Origin: Verrucomicrobiaceae bacterium E54
GTDB lineage: Bacteria > Verrucomicrobiota > Verrucomicrobiia > Verrucomicrobiales > Akkermansiaceae
DNA: 64,000 nt
Direction of reading: 5' to 3'
NCBI GenBank assembly: GCA_022548915.1
Contig: JAKZES010000019.1
Span: forward strand, 20,343 to 84,342
Part shown: positions 12,287-22,100 of the stretch, piece by piece
Layout: each line of letters opens with the position of its first letter
How positions within the stretch are numbered: position 1 is the stretch's first letter
The notes under the pieces: generated by a model
What the model saw: only the letters and a program-made list of their open reading frames with translations
What the model was told of the DNA's origin: nothing
Database searches by the model: none
Position numbers and translations under genes: made by a program

Positions 12287-13765
12287 TCACAACCCGGGAT
12301 ACCGGCCCTCGCGCACTTTCCGGAGCATCGCCTGCATGGCCTCGACCCGCTCGGGGTGCTTCTTGGCCAGGTTGTGGCGTTGCCCGATGTCTTCCTTCAG
12401 GTTGTAGAGTTCGGCGGGCGTGCCGTCGTCGGCGGGTTGCCCGTGCTTCTCGTTCCAGGCCTTGGGCGCGGGACGGAGGTAGCCGGTCTTGGCGTCGATC
12501 AGCAGCCAGTCGCCGTCGCGGAAGGCATAGTGGTCCTTCTTGGTGTTGTGCACCATCCGCGTGCGCGGTCCTGCATCCGTTTCACCCTTGAGGTAGGGCA
12601 GGAAGTTGAAGGAATCGATGGCCTGGCCGTCGGGAATTTCGCCGCCAAGCGCGGCGGCCAGGGTGGCCATCAGGTCGACCTGTGAAATGAGGGCGCCTGA
12701 CACGGAGCCGGGCTCGGTCAGGCCCGGCCAGCGGATGAGGAAGGGGACGTGATGGCCACCTTCGTAGATGTCGCGCTTGAGGCCGCGCAGCGGGGTGGAT
12801 GACCAGTGGTCGTATTTCTCGTCGCGGGCGTAGGCGTAGGCCTCGGGTCCATTGTCGGCGGTGAAGACCACGATGGTGTTGCCGGCATGGCCGCTTTCCT
12901 CCAGTGCCTTGAGGATTTCGCCGCAGGCGTGGTCGGTCTGGTAAACGAAGTCCCCATAGGGCCCGGCATCGGATTTCCCGTCGAACTCGTCGTTGGGGAT
13001 GATCGGCGCGTGGGGAGAAGGGAAGGGGACGTAGAGGAAGAAGGGCTGGTCCTTGCCCTGGCGCGACCGGACCCACTCGACGCTCTTCCCGGTCAGGGTC
13101 GGCAGCACCTGATAGAAGTCCCAGTCGGAGAGCGCCGGACCTGGGCGGGCTTCCCAATTTCCCTCCTTGGTCGGCTCTTCGAACTTCCCCGTGATCACGC
13201 TGTCGGGGGCCCGGACCAGCTTGTCATCCTCGATCCAGGCATAGGGTGGGAAATTGATCACGGTGTCGCCGAAGTAGTGGTCGAAGCCGTGGGCGAGCGG
13301 GCCGTCGGGCACCGGCTTCGACCAGTCGAAGTCGCCGGGCTGGATCGACTTCGGCGGGGTGCCCGGCCTGCGGATCGCGTCCCAGTCCCAGCCGAGGTGC
13401 CACTTGCCGATGCAGGCGGTGGTGTAGCCCTTCTGCTGCAGCATTTCCGGCAGGGTGAGCTGATCGTCCTTGAAGACCGAGGAACCGAGCGCCTGGACGA
13501 TGCCGTGGAAGTCGCGCCAGTGGTGGCGGCCGGTGAGCAGCGCGTAGCGCGAGGGCGTGCAGATCCCCGAGGAGGAGTGGCCGTCGGTGAAGCGCAGCCC
13601 GGTGGCGGCCAGCTTGTCGAGGTGCGGGGTCGGAATCTTCGACTTCGGGTTGTAGCAGCCGAGGTCGCCGTAGCCGAGGTCGTCGGCGTAGAGGATGACG
13701 ATGTTCGGGGGAGCGGCGCCGAGTGAAAGCGTGGCGGCGGCGAGAATGGCGAAGAATGCCTTCAT
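12287..13765 (-). CDS. Secreted arylsulfatase (formylglycine type)
   Basis: The 492-aa precursor begins with a short signal peptide ([17 protein letters not shown]) followed by the metal-binding start [18 protein letters not shown]. The sulfatase signature [16 protein letters not shown] (about 66-81) carries C-x-P-S-R, whose Cys is converted to formylglycine by a separate enzyme; GKWHLG and the downstream TADNGP motif complete the Ca2+/sulfate site. It removes sulfate esters, probably from polysaccharides, in periplasm or outside. The start was set at 13765 because the upstream frame translates a TTGGAACTT repeat. The substrate cannot be read from sequence. Confidence 0.94.
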   Translation of the reverse strand: MKAFFAILAAATLSLGAAPPNIVILYADDLGYGDLGCYNPKSKIPTPHLDKLAATGLRFTDGHSSSGICTPSRYALLTGRHHWRDFHGIVQALGSSVFKDDQLTLPEMLQQKGYTTACIGKWHLGWDWDAIRRPGTPPKSIQPGDFDWSKPVPDGPLAHGFDHYFGDTVINFPPYAWIEDDKLVRAPDSVITGKFEEPTKEGNWEARPGPALSDWDFYQVLPTLTGKSVEWVRSRQGKDQPFFLYVPFPSPHAPIIPNDEFDGKSDAGPYGDFVYQTDHACGEILKALEESGHAGNTIVVFTADNGPEAYAYARDEKYDHWSSTPLRGLKRDIYEGGHHVPFLIRWPGLTEPGSVSGALISQVDLMATLAAALGGEIPDGQAIDSFNFLPYLKGETDAGPRTRMVHNTKKDHYAFRDGDWLLIDAKTGYLRPAPKAWNEKHGQPADDGTPAELYNLKEDIGQRHNLAKKHPERVEAMQAMLRKVREGRYPGL

Positions 13766-13776
13766 GCCTTCGAGCG

Positions 13777-13808
13777 TGAAGTTCCAGGTGGGAAGTTCCA
13801 AGGGCCAA
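13777..13808 (-). repeat. TTGGAACTT repeat copy 4 (before sulfatase)
   Basis: In the sense direction of the sulfatase this reads CCTTGGAACTTCCCACC then TGGAACTTC, ending 11 bp before the ATG at 13765. Unit order and spacing resemble copy 5 before lgt. Confidence 0.8.
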
Positions 13809-13833
13809 AGGGTCGGCGGCACGGCCCGTGGGG

Positions 13834-14388
13834 TCAGAGTCCGAGTGTGACTCGGACTTCCTGTTCGACCACATCGAGGCCCTTGAGCAGCAGTTTGGCG
13901 GCAGCGGTCTTCGCGTTCCGTGCCTCGAGTCGGTAAACCGGCCGGGACTCAAGAAATTCTCGCGCCGCGACTGAGGCGGCCTCGTTCACCTGCGCCTCCC
14001 ATTTCGCCGGGATGCCCTCGATTTCGAGTCGTTCGAACCTGGCGTCATCCAGGAAGAACTCCTGTCGGGAGGGGTCATAGCGGAGTGCGGTGGTCAGCGT
14101 GGCACCGCCCTGCAGGTTCCGCGGTTCGTCTTCAAGACGGAGGTTGAGCATGACATCCAGGCCGACGCGGATGCGATCCTCGTCGGCAAGCAGCGTGACC
14201 TCGGGATTGGTGAAATCGAGGGTGAACACGAACAGATAGGTCTTCGAAGCGGGGAAGCGCTCGGCCAGGGCGGCGTCGATCTGGTTCTGGGTGATCGTGA
14301 CCTCGTAACGCTTGCCTTTGAAGTAGAGGACACCCCCGCAGAGGAGGAGGCCGAGGAGGGTCAGGCCGATGACGAGGGCTCGCTTCAT
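13834..14388 (-). CDS. DUF1439-like membrane-anchored protein
   Basis: The 184-aa product has an N-terminal hydrophobic segment ([19 protein letters not shown]) and then a region resembling DUF1439 (the E. coli YceB family of lipid-binding-like periplasmic proteins): the opening [15 protein letters not shown] and alternating beta-strand pattern [15 protein letters not shown] and [15 protein letters not shown] fit. C10-C17 are in the hydrophobic segment, so a lipoprotein signal is possible but no canonical lipobox is evident. Function is unknown; YceB-type proteins have an SMP/TULIP-like barrel. It starts 42 bp downstream of the ATP-grasp stop on the same strand. Confidence 0.6.
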   Translation of the reverse strand: MKRALVIGLTLLGLLLCGGVLYFKGKRYEVTITQNQIDAALAERFPASKTYLFVFTLDFTNPEVTLLADEDRIRVGLDVMLNLRLEDEPRNLQGGATLTTALRYDPSRQEFFLDDARFERLEIEGIPAKWEAQVNEAASVAAREFLESRPVYRLEARNAKTAAAKLLLKGLDVVEQEVRVTLGL

Positions 14389-14429
14389 GGGATCGTGGTG
14401 CGGGCTGGAGCCCATGGTCCGGTTGCCAA

Positions 14430-15308
14430 CTACTGTTGTCCGGTGGACGGGTCTTTCATCATCCGATCCAGGGCGCGGGCGAAGCGGGCGGGCGATTCGG
14501 GATCGTAGGGAAAGTAGAGCGAGGGTTCGATCAGTTCGACCTCGATGACTGCGGGTGATCCGTCGGGGAGGCGCACGAGGTCGACGCGGGCGTAGAGCAG
14601 GCGCTCGTCGATGGCGTCGAGGGTGCGCGCGCCGGCGGCCAACAGGTCGTCCTCCGGGTGGACGGCCCGGATGAGGCCACCGTGTTCCTCCTGGACGCGG
14701 AAGTCGCCGGCCTTCGGAGTCTTGACGATGGCGTGGCTGTATTCCGAGTCGAAGTAGAAGAGGGAGTGCTCACCCTCTCCCTCGATCGACTCGATGAATG
14801 GCTGCACGATCAACGGCTGTCCTGAGAAAGTGGCCAGCGGCCAGGTGTCGGGCTGATAGCGGCAGATGATCGAGATCCCGTCGGCGTTGGCGCCGACCAG
14901 CGGTTTGGCGACGAGGCGTTCGGTGCGAAAGTGATCAAAGGACTCGAGAAGCACGGCCGGGTCGAGGTGGTCGGGCCAGAGTGAGGGGATGATCGTCACA
15001 CCGCGTGCTTCAAGTTCGCGAAGGTAGGTCTTTTCAAGGTTCCAGCGACAGGTCTCGATGGGATTGAGGACCCGGGCGCCGGCTCGCTCGATCTCGGCGA
15101 GCCGGCTCAGGAAGGCGTCGGGCCGGAGTTGGTAGTCCCAGGTCGAGCGGATCACCACCGCGTCGAAGTTTCCCCAATCGACGTCTTCGGCGGTCCACGG
15201 AAGCGTCTCGACCGACCAACCCAGCGCTTCGAGCGGCGGGATGGCGAGGTGGTCGTAAATGAAGAAGCCGGTGGGATCGGCGAGGGTGAGGAAGGCGCAA
15301 CGTGGCAT
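14430..15308 (-). CDS. ATP-grasp domain protein (RimK/glutathione synthetase-like)
   Basis: The 292-aa cytosolic protein shows the ATP-grasp plan: an N-terminal pre-ATP-grasp region ending WDYQLRPDAFLSRL, then LEKTYLRELEARGVTIIPS, a lysine in ERLVAKPLVGANADGI (ATP phosphate contact), the QPFIESIEGEGEHSLFYFD strand pair and the Mg2+-binding end VIEVELIEPSLYF. Such proteins join a carboxylate to an amine or thiol using ATP. Relatives include RimK-like enzymes and cycloserine/peptide ligases annotated only as ATP-grasp. The substrate is unknown. It is divergent from the beta-helix protein at 15422. Confidence 0.85.
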   Translation of the reverse strand: MPRCAFLTLADPTGFFIYDHLAIPPLEALGWSVETLPWTAEDVDWGNFDAVVIRSTWDYQLRPDAFLSRLAEIERAGARVLNPIETCRWNLEKTYLRELEARGVTIIPSLWPDHLDPAVLLESFDHFRTERLVAKPLVGANADGISIICRYQPDTWPLATFSGQPLIVQPFIESIEGEGEHSLFYFDSEYSHAIVKTPKAGDFRVQEEHGGLIRAVHPEDDLLAAGARTLDAIDERLLYARVDLVRLPDGSPAVIEVELIEPSLYFPYDPESPARFARALDRMMKDPSTGQQ

Positions 15309-15421
15309 GGGCGGCCGGAAGGTTGAGGGTCGTTTTGTGGCAAGACCGCCCGGGACGCAACCCGTTCACCAGACTCTCGCTCGGCGAATCGCTGAAAGCC
15401 CGGAGGGCCGGTGACCGTTGA

Positions 15422-16951
15422 GTGGGCGTGAGTGCGGCGCTTCGGCTGATGGCCATCTTCCTCCTCGTCAGTGGGTTGGAGGCCAGGGATCCTTCCTCGC
15501 TTTGGGGCGAGGGGGGCGAGGCGTGGGACCCGGCCGGGCGCCTGCCGGACTTTTCCTTCGCCGGCTACCATTTCGGCGAGAAGGGCCTTCCCGAGGTCGA
15601 GGCGGTCGCCGATGTGACGGATTTCGGAGCCGTGGGGGACGGGGTCACCGACTGCACCGAGGCGTTCCGCCAGGCGATCGCCGAAGTGGAGGAGGGAGCA
15701 ATCTTGGTCCCGCCCGGCCGGTTCCTCATCCGTGACATCCTTTGGATCGAGAAGCCGGGGATCGTGCTGCGTGGCGCCGGACCGCGCCGGACGATTCTCC
15801 TCGTCGATACCGAGCTTGAGGACGTCCGTCCGAACATGGGTGCGACGACAAGCGGCAGGCCGACGTCGAACTACTCGTGGTCGGGTGGTTTCCTGTGGGT
15901 GAAGGGGAAGATCGACCGGCCCCGCGTCGCGAAGATCGTCCGGCCGGCGGAGAGGGGCGGGCGGATTCTCGAGGTGGGCGACACCTCCGGACTCGAAGCC
16001 GGGATGCGGGTGGTCATCCGCCAGCAGGATGACGAGGGCAAGTCCCTGCTGTCGCACCTTTACTCCGGGGATTCCGGAGACGTTTCGAAGATCACCTCGC
16101 CGGTGGAGCCGGAGATGGTGGCCCGGATCGCGACGATCGACGGCGATTTGATCGAACTCGACCGGCCCCTGCAGATCGATGTGCGGATGGACTGGACACC
16201 GGCGCTGCACGGCTTCGAGCCGTCGGTCGAGGAGGTGGGGATCGAGGATCTGGCGATCGAGTTTCCATCCAAACCCTACGCCGGGCATTTCACCGAGCGG
16301 GGGATGAACGGCATCGCGATGAACGGGGTCGCGAACTGCTGGGTCCGCAACGTGCGGATCTCCAACAGTGACTCGGGTGTCTATCTGAGCGGGGTGAACT
16401 GCAGCATGAAGGGCGTGCTGCTCGACTCGGTGCGCGAACCGGAGAAAGGATGCACCGGCCACCACGGGATCACGGTCGGCAGGGATTGCCTGGTCGAGAA
16501 CTTCATTTTCAAGACCCGCTTCATCCACGACATCACCGTGACGAGTCTCGGATCCGGAAACGTGATCAAGAACGGGCGCGGGCCCGACCTTTCCTTCGAC
16601 CACCACAAGCGGGCGCCGCACGACAACCTGTTCTGCCGAATCGATGTCGGCGAGGGGAAGTCGGTCTGGCGCTGTGGCGGGGGTGCCGCACTTGGCCGCC
16701 ACAGCGGCGCTCGGACAACGTTCTGGGCGATCGAATCGAAGCGTCCGATCGCCTGGCCGCCCGATGGTTTCGGGCCCGACTCGATGAACCTCGTCGGAGT
16801 CCGCGGAAAAGGCCCGGGAGTGACCGACATCGACGGTCGCTGGCACGAGATGATTGAACCGTCCCTGCTGGTGCCCTCCGACCTTCACGCCGCGCAGCTC
16901 AAGCGTCGAATGGCCGACCGGATTCCGGTGACGACCGGATCAATCGAGTGA
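15422..16951 (+). CDS. Secreted pectate-lyase-like right-handed beta-helix protein
   Basis: The 509-aa product has a signal peptide (LRLMAIFLLVSGLEA) and the Pectate_lyase_3-type entry DFGAVGDGVTDCTEAFRQAI at about 62-81, which begins the first coil of a parallel beta-helix in many GH28/lyase and phage tailspike proteins. Repeated turns with N-x-G and G-I/V patterns follow (NGIAMNGVANCWVRNVRI, SNSDSGVYLSGVNC). Likely binds or cleaves a polysaccharide. Starts possible are GTG at 15422 or ATG at 15449, both leaving a signal peptide; 15449 gives a more compact one. Catalytic residues cannot be assigned by eye. Confidence 0.82.
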   Translation: MGVSAALRLMAIFLLVSGLEARDPSSLWGEGGEAWDPAGRLPDFSFAGYHFGEKGLPEVEAVADVTDFGAVGDGVTDCTEAFRQAIAEVEEGAILVPPGRFLIRDILWIEKPGIVLRGAGPRRTILLVDTELEDVRPNMGATTSGRPTSNYSWSGGFLWVKGKIDRPRVAKIVRPAERGGRILEVGDTSGLEAGMRVVIRQQDDEGKSLLSHLYSGDSGDVSKITSPVEPEMVARIATIDGDLIELDRPLQIDVRMDWTPALHGFEPSVEEVGIEDLAIEFPSKPYAGHFTERGMNGIAMNGVANCWVRNVRISNSDSGVYLSGVNCSMKGVLLDSVREPEKGCTGHHGITVGRDCLVENFIFKTRFIHDITVTSLGSGNVIKNGRGPDLSFDHHKRAPHDNLFCRIDVGEGKSVWRCGGGAALGRHSGARTTFWAIESKRPIAWPPDGFGPDSMNLVGVRGKGPGVTDIDGRWHEMIEPSLLVPSDLHAAQLKRRMADRIPVTTGSIE

Positions 16952-17164
16952 GCGAAAAGCACGGCCTTGAACCGGGGGTCGATGGGTTACTCGGCGAATT
17001 GACATCGCAGTTCGGCTTGTGGTCCTCTTTGCCAGCACTCCGACGAGCCGAAGGTCCACGCGCTGCGTGGGCTCCGATGTAGGCCCGAAGGAGTGCTTCC
17101 GTTTTCTGGCTTCACCCAGGTTTGGAATATTCAGCCTCTTTTGGGCAGATAGCGAAACCGAGAT

Positions 17165-17602
17165 TCAGCGGCTCGGGTTCTTTCGTGGGGTGGTGGATTT
17201 TGCGGCCTTCTTCTTCGGCTCGTAGAAGGAAACACTCGGGAGGAGGTAAACGCCCGACTCCATCCTGCCGGAAAGGCCCGCGATCAGTTCGCGGACGCTT
17301 CCAAACAGGATGCTCGCACCATTGACGCCGACGAGGCGCGGGATCGCTTCTTCCGGGTATTCATTGCGCACGCGAAAGTCCCCCTCGATCTCCACCTCAC
17401 CGCACACGGAAGCCGTCGGCTCTTTCTCGTTCCCGCCGAACTTGACCTTCAATTGTACGCGCCACGCCCTTGGATCGTCCTCGCGGGTGAGAAGGGTGGT
17501 CGTCGCGGTGACGACATCGGGCTTGGATGTTTCCTCGCGGCCGGTTTCCTTGACCGTGATCGCGACGAGTCGGCTCCGCTCAAGCTGCAAGGGCGAATTC
17601 AT
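17165..17602 (-). CDS. SecB-like chaperone of a toxin-antitoxin-chaperone operon
   Basis: The 145-aa protein resembles SecB: beta-strands WRVQLKVKFGG and SVCGEVEIEGDFRV, then IPRLVGVNGASILFGSVREL, which matches the SecB segment around the conserved NILFPYARE helix, and a final GVYLLPSVSFY strand like SecB's LAPVNF. Its start overlaps the antitoxin gene by 23 bp and it is third in the operon toxin-antitoxin-chaperone, the order known for M. tuberculosis higB-higA-Rv1957. In such TAC systems the solo chaperone binds the antitoxin C terminus and prevents its aggregation and degradation. The lysine/arginine-rich tail (KKKAAKSTTPRKNPSR) is unusual for SecB. Role inferred from homology and context. 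Confidence 0.82.
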   Translation of the reverse strand: MNSPLQLERSRLVAITVKETGREETSKPDVVTATTTLLTREDDPRAWRVQLKVKFGGNEKEPTASVCGEVEIEGDFRVRNEYPEEAIPRLVGVNGASILFGSVRELIAGLSGRMESGVYLLPSVSFYEPKKKAAKSTTPRKNPSR

Positions 17603-17969
17603 TGGAATCGGCGGCGAGGGTCTCGGGGTCAGACTTGGCGTCGGGCTTGGTGGTCCGTTTCTTCTGCACGTTGATCCACATTCCCTCGCATTCGCGGGGC
17701 AGGAGGTGGGCGCGGAGGTCGCAGCCCACCGCGTCGGAGATCTTGACCAGGCTGTCCACGGTCAGGTTGCCGGGCTGGTTCAGCACCTTCGACACGTAGG
17801 CGAGGCTGGTGCCGAGGCGGCGGGCGAGCTCGGTACGGTTCACGCCTTGCTCCTTCATCCGGTCCAGCAGGGACTCGGTGAATTCGAGGGACACCGCCTC
17901 CACCCGGTAGGTGTGGCTGTCGCGGGCCTTCTCGAAGGCCCTGGCAAGTTTCTTGAAGGGGTCGCTCAT
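17580..17969 (-). CDS. HigA-like XRE antitoxin with C-terminal extension
   Basis: The 129-aa protein has a helix-turn-helix at about residues 44-75 (TELARRLGTSLAYVSKVLNQ and NLTVDSLVKIS) of the XRE/HigA class. The ~40-residue tail after the HTH, including LLPRECEGMWINVQKK with W98, corresponds in position to the chaperone-addiction (ChAD) region of TAC antitoxins, which makes the antitoxin unstable unless bound by its SecB-like partner. Its ATG overlaps the toxin stop (ATGA). It presumably represses the operon through the palindrome TTAACCCGTGGGTTAA in front of the toxin gene. The ChAD assignment is inference. Confidence 0.85.
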   Translation of the reverse strand: MSDPFKKLARAFEKARDSHTYRVEAVSLEFTESLLDRMKEQGVNRTELARRLGTSLAYVSKVLNQPGNLTVDSLVKISDAVGCDLRAHLLPRECEGMWINVQKKRTTKPDAKSDPETLAADSNEFALAA

Positions 17970-18385
17970 GGTTCGATGATGGTGACTTGGTTGCGTTTGC
18001 TGGCGGCCTTGTAAGCCTTCATCCGCCGGGTGGCGGTCTTGAGGTCCTTTTGCGGGGTTTGCTGCGACTTTTTCACGATGCCGTGGGTGCAGATGACGAG
18101 CCGCCCCTTGTCGTGGAAAAAGAAGAGCCGCAGGCATCCGGCTTTGAATTCCTTGAGCCCGCCGCAGCCTTTGAGCTGGCGGACCTTCTGCTTGTTCGAG
18201 GGTAGTCCGTGCTCGGCGCTCCGGATGAGCAGGGCGGTGAGCTTGGAAAAATCGTCGACATGGTCTTCGGCGGCTTGGGCGAGGAAATCGGCGACCGGCC
18301 ACTTGCCGTCCTCCCCGAGCGCGAAGATCCGGCAGCGCGGTTCTTCGGAGTCTTCAGCGGGGAACGGCAGGCGTCGGAGCTGCAT
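17966..18385 (-). CDS. HigB/Gp49-like RelE-superfamily toxin
   Basis: The 139-aa protein matches the HigB-type phage Gp49-like family of RelE/ParE-fold toxins (PF05973): LKEFKAGCLRLFFFHDKGRLVICTHGIVKKSQQTP is the diagnostic core, followed by a helical segment KDLKTATRRMKAYK. Such toxins are usually ribosome-dependent mRNA endonucleases. The protein is longer than a minimal HigB (about 90-110 aa) because of an N-terminal extension, RLPFPAEDSEEPRCRIFALG, which is normal for this subgroup. It is first in the operon, overlapping the antitoxin by 4 bp. The start codon at 18385 is 8 bp from an operator palindrome. Confidence 0.88.
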   Translation of the reverse strand: MQLRRLPFPAEDSEEPRCRIFALGEDGKWPVADFLAQAAEDHVDDFSKLTALLIRSAEHGLPSNKQKVRQLKGCGGLKEFKAGCLRLFFFHDKGRLVICTHGIVKKSQQTPQKDLKTATRRMKAYKAASKRNQVTIIEP

Positions 18386-18393
18386 GAGGAATA

Positions 18394-18409
18394 TTAACCC
18401 GTGGGTTAA
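18394..18409. promoter_or_regulatory. Operator palindrome of the TAC operon
   Basis: TTAACCCGTGGGTTAA is a perfect palindrome (TTAACCC-GT-GGGTTAA) 8 bp before the toxin ATG. It is AT-rich at the ends in an otherwise GC-rich region and lies exactly where a HigA-type antitoxin operator would overlap the promoter. Binding is inferred, not shown. Confidence 0.75.
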
Positions 18410-18479
18410 GGCGTCAAGGGGCTTGTGAGTCCTTCTTGGGCGGCCGGCATGGTAGGCTCATTGATTTGGTTCGGAAGTC

Positions 18480-19160
18480 CTAAAGAAATTCCGCGAGACG
18501 GTTCAGATCGGTTGAGTGGAAGGCGGAGATGTTTGGAGGATCGTTCCAGTCCCGATCGATCTCGGATTCAAAGGCCCGGCTCTTCGCAAGCTGATTCAGA
18601 ATGTCGGCGACGATTTCGACCTCGTAGTAGCGGAGAGTCAGCGGACGGGTAAGAGCCACCAGTCTCAGACGGCGGTGCCATCCGGGAAGGATTCGTGGAC
18701 GGGATACTTCGGACCGATGAATGCAAGGCAACTCGACCAGCATTTTTGCCAGTTCGCGAAGCCGTTGTTCCTGGGTCTCGCTTTGCTTGCTGGTCACGGT
18801 CGCGGTGAACCTTAGAACCAGGTCGCTCCGCGTCTCGCAGGCGCCACGCGCTTCGGCAACGAGCGCGTCATTTGGAAGGATGTTCCCTGACTGGTCGACC
18901 ACCATGCCATCGAGCTGCGGGTAGCAGTCCCCCAGCCGGACTTCGAGCCATCGCTTCACGGTCATCTTGCCACTGGCCGCACGCTCGAAAGCGTAAGAGG
19001 ATGGGTCTGGGGATGAAGCATTAAAGCCGTTTCTGAACCGAAGATGGATGAAGAAACCCTCGATGGTGGAGATCCGACCTGCGAGGTCTTCCAACTCGGT
19101 CGGGGTTGCAGGGTAGACACCCCTGGGAATCTGGTAGGTGGCTGATGCTTTGGTGGTCAT
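18480..19160 (-). CDS. Unrecognised protein coupled to type IIG R-M enzyme
   Basis: The 226-aa protein was not matched to any family. Its ATG overlaps the stop of the restriction-modification gene (ATGA), so translation is coupled. It has no signal peptide or membrane helix. Features are two aromatic/charged stretches, RISTIEGFFIHLRFRNGFNA near the N terminus and GKMTVKRWLEVRLGDCYPQL in the middle, an internal coiled-coil-like segment (SKQSETQEQRLRELAKMLVE) and LRYYEVEIVADILNQLAKSR near the end. There is no nuclease motif by eye. The gene order makes it a likely partner of the R-M enzyme: specificity helper, controller or inhibitor. The TAC operon follows 94 bp on. Confidence 0.6.
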   Translation of the reverse strand: MTTKASATYQIPRGVYPATPTELEDLAGRISTIEGFFIHLRFRNGFNASSPDPSSYAFERAASGKMTVKRWLEVRLGDCYPQLDGMVVDQSGNILPNDALVAEARGACETRSDLVLRFTATVTSKQSETQEQRLRELAKMLVELPCIHRSEVSRPRILPGWHRRLRLVALTRPLTLRYYEVEIVADILNQLAKSRAFESEIDRDWNDPPNISAFHSTDLNRLAEFL

Positions 19161-22100
19161 GCCTTGGCACCTTCCACCAACGCGATCTCGTCGGCGGTGA
19201 GGCCGTAGAGTTCGTAAACGAGCCGGTCGATGCGGCGGTCGGTGATCGCGATGTCCTCCTCCAGCCGACGCAGGCTCTCCGGGTTCTTCTCCGACGCCTT
19301 GTCTTCGTGCAGCTTGAGCATGCGCTCGACCAAGGAGACCATCTTGTCGTGGACCTCGACGTCGGCGGGGTTGGTGAAGTCGATGCGCCGAATTGGCAGC
19401 TTGCTCACAGTGTTTTCGAAGTATTCGTAAATTCCTCCTCCTTTGAGCTTACCAATTCCGCGGAACCGCACGGTAAGAAGTTTCGAGTTCAGTAGCCCGA
19501 GAAGGTACAGCAGGTCTTCGCCTCCTGGCTCGGGTTCAAATATGACGGTCGTATCCGTGAGTCCGAGATACTCCTTGTGTGCATCGAGTCCGAACCTGTT
19601 ATGAGTAGCGAGGTAGGGGCAGAGGATGCGACGCTTGCTGTAGTGTTCCCGGTGTAACGGCCAAGTGAACCTCCACCAGTCGCAATTGCCGCGGCGGAAC
19701 GCAGCTCGCCCTCTTAGCTTCTCTGAGTTCGACGTGAGATAGTTCTGCAAGCTCTTCGGTAAGTCATCGAAGCTCCGAATCTCCTCAAGGTAGAGGGTCT
19801 TCTCGCCGCGATTCCTTATGCTGAATCGCTGAATGTCGGAGTTGGTTGCGCGCGAGAAGAAAAGAGATTCCGGAACGGAGAATTCTTCGATCTCTGAGCC
19901 CGATAGTTTGCCGAAAACGGAATTGGCACCGGTTTGCATGCCTTGACCAATGTGGCAGATCTCACCGAGGACTTGTCCATTTGAGTCGACCTTTCGGTAC
20001 AGCTCCAAGGTCTCCGTCGACCCGAAGATCCAAGGCTTGCTTCCGAGCGCATTCAGGTCCCGTGAGTAGTGCTTGAAATCAGGCCCTCGCTTATTGCGCA
20101 AGTCGGGGAGCTTCCCCGTAGCTTGAAAGTGAAAAGCGTCAGTATTACCCGCAGATGGCTGGTCAGTAACGATGATGGCCGTGGCGATTCCGACCCCCTC
20201 AAAGACCATGAAGTCACGGAAATCGATGATCTCGCGAATCCGTGAGGAATTCGTGAGTTGTCGGCGAAGTTTATCCGCTTTGAATGCTTCGAGAAATGCT
20301 CTGGAAACGATCATGCCGCAGGTTCCGGACGAAACCCGAAGGGCGAGCGCTAGAAAGTAGAAGAGTAGATCAGTCTTGTCGTTGTAGACCTCAGGGAAGC
20401 CATGCTTCAGATAGCGAAGCTTTGGATCTTTGTTTCCCCAGACATCATCGATGCTCAGATACGGCGGATTCCCAATCACGCAGTCGAAGCCGCCCTGCTC
20501 AAATACCTCGGGGAACGCCGTCTCCCAATCGAACACGTTGATCCGGTATCTTGTTTCGTCATCCAGTTCCGGCAGATCCGGTTGGTCGTAGAAGTCGGGG
20601 CCAATCAGCGAGTTGCCGCAGCGGATGTTGTGGCCGAGGTCGGGAAGGATGCGCTGGCGCTCCTTGAGGAAGTCGCGCTGGACGACCTGCTCGGTCTCGC
20701 CTTCGAGCACCTTGAGCAGCAGTGAGAGCTTGGTGACCTCGACGGCCTGCGAGTCGATGTCGACACCGTGGATGTTGTTGAGGAGGATGCGCTTCTTCTC
20801 GGCGGTGGTGAGTCTCCATTCCCCGCCCTTGGCCTGGTAGATCCGGGGGTGTTTGCCGCCGGCGTGGCGCTTGATCTTGGCCACGTCGGGCTTGCGCTCG
20901 GGGCCGAGCGTGTACTGGTCGAGGTGCCAGTCGAGCAGGAATTGGTAGGCGACGATGAGGAAGGAGCCGGAGCCGCAGGCGGGGTCGAGGACCTTGAGCT
21001 TCTCGGCCTGCGAGACGGGGATGGGTTTCGGCTTTTCCGGGTTGGGGCCATTCAGCAGACGGCCCAGGGTGTTTTCCACGATGTAATCGACGATGTATTT
21101 CGGCGTGTAATAGACCCCGCCGGCCTTCCGGACTTCGGGCTTTTCCTCGATCTTGGCCTGGTGGGCGGGGGTCAGGCGGATGGTCTTGCCGAGAAACTGC
21201 TCATAGACCTGGCCGAGGATGTCGGCGGGCAGGACGGAGAACTCGTAGGGCGACTCCGGGTAGTAGAGATTTTTGAGGATATCCTTGAGGGCCTTGTCAT
21301 CGAGCCGGAGGTCGGGCGTGAGCTGGTCGGGTGCGCCGGGGCGGCCGCTTTCGTCGCGGAAGTGGAAGAGGCCGGAATTGTAGCGGTCGTCGGCGCGGCG
21401 GAAGTGTTCGAGCAGCCGGGGGTAGGTGTTGGCGCCGTTGGCGAGGGTGAGCAGTCGTCCGTAGTCCTCGGTACCGCGGTCCTCGCAGATGCGCAGGAAG
21501 ATCAGGCGGTCGATGGTCTTCTGGACGGCGAAATTGAGGTCGAGGACCGAGAGGTCGGGGTTGCGCAGGGCGAAATTGCGCGCGAGCAGCTCACGCCAGC
21601 GTTCGATCTCGGCGAGGAAGGCATCGTCGACCTCGGCGGTGCCGCGCTTCTTCTTCGAGCCTTCGGCATAGCGGTCGAAGGAGCCCTTGCGCACGGCTTC
21701 CCGGGAGAAGATGTCGGCGATTTCCTCCCAACGGTCCTCGTACTGATCGTAGGTGAAATAGAGGGTGCGGGCGGTGGCGGCCTTGTCCCCGGGGCGCGGC
21801 CGGATCCGGCAGTCGTAGGCGGCGAATTCCTCGAAGTCGGAGAGCACCGAGAGGGCGAGCTTCGCCGACCAGCCGTAGCGGCGAACCTGGAGCGCGGGGT
21901 CGGGGTGGTCCTTGAGGTTCACGCAGGGGGCCTTGGCCTCGACGAAGAACTTCCAGGCCGAGGGGTTGAGACCGCCGTTGATCGAGAATGCGTAGTCGGG
22001 CGCCCGGGTGCCGCCGCGGATCTTGATCGAGGCTTCGTGGATGACGTCGGTGTAGGCCGGGGCGTTGCCTTCGCGGTTGTTGACATCCCAGCCGAGGGCC

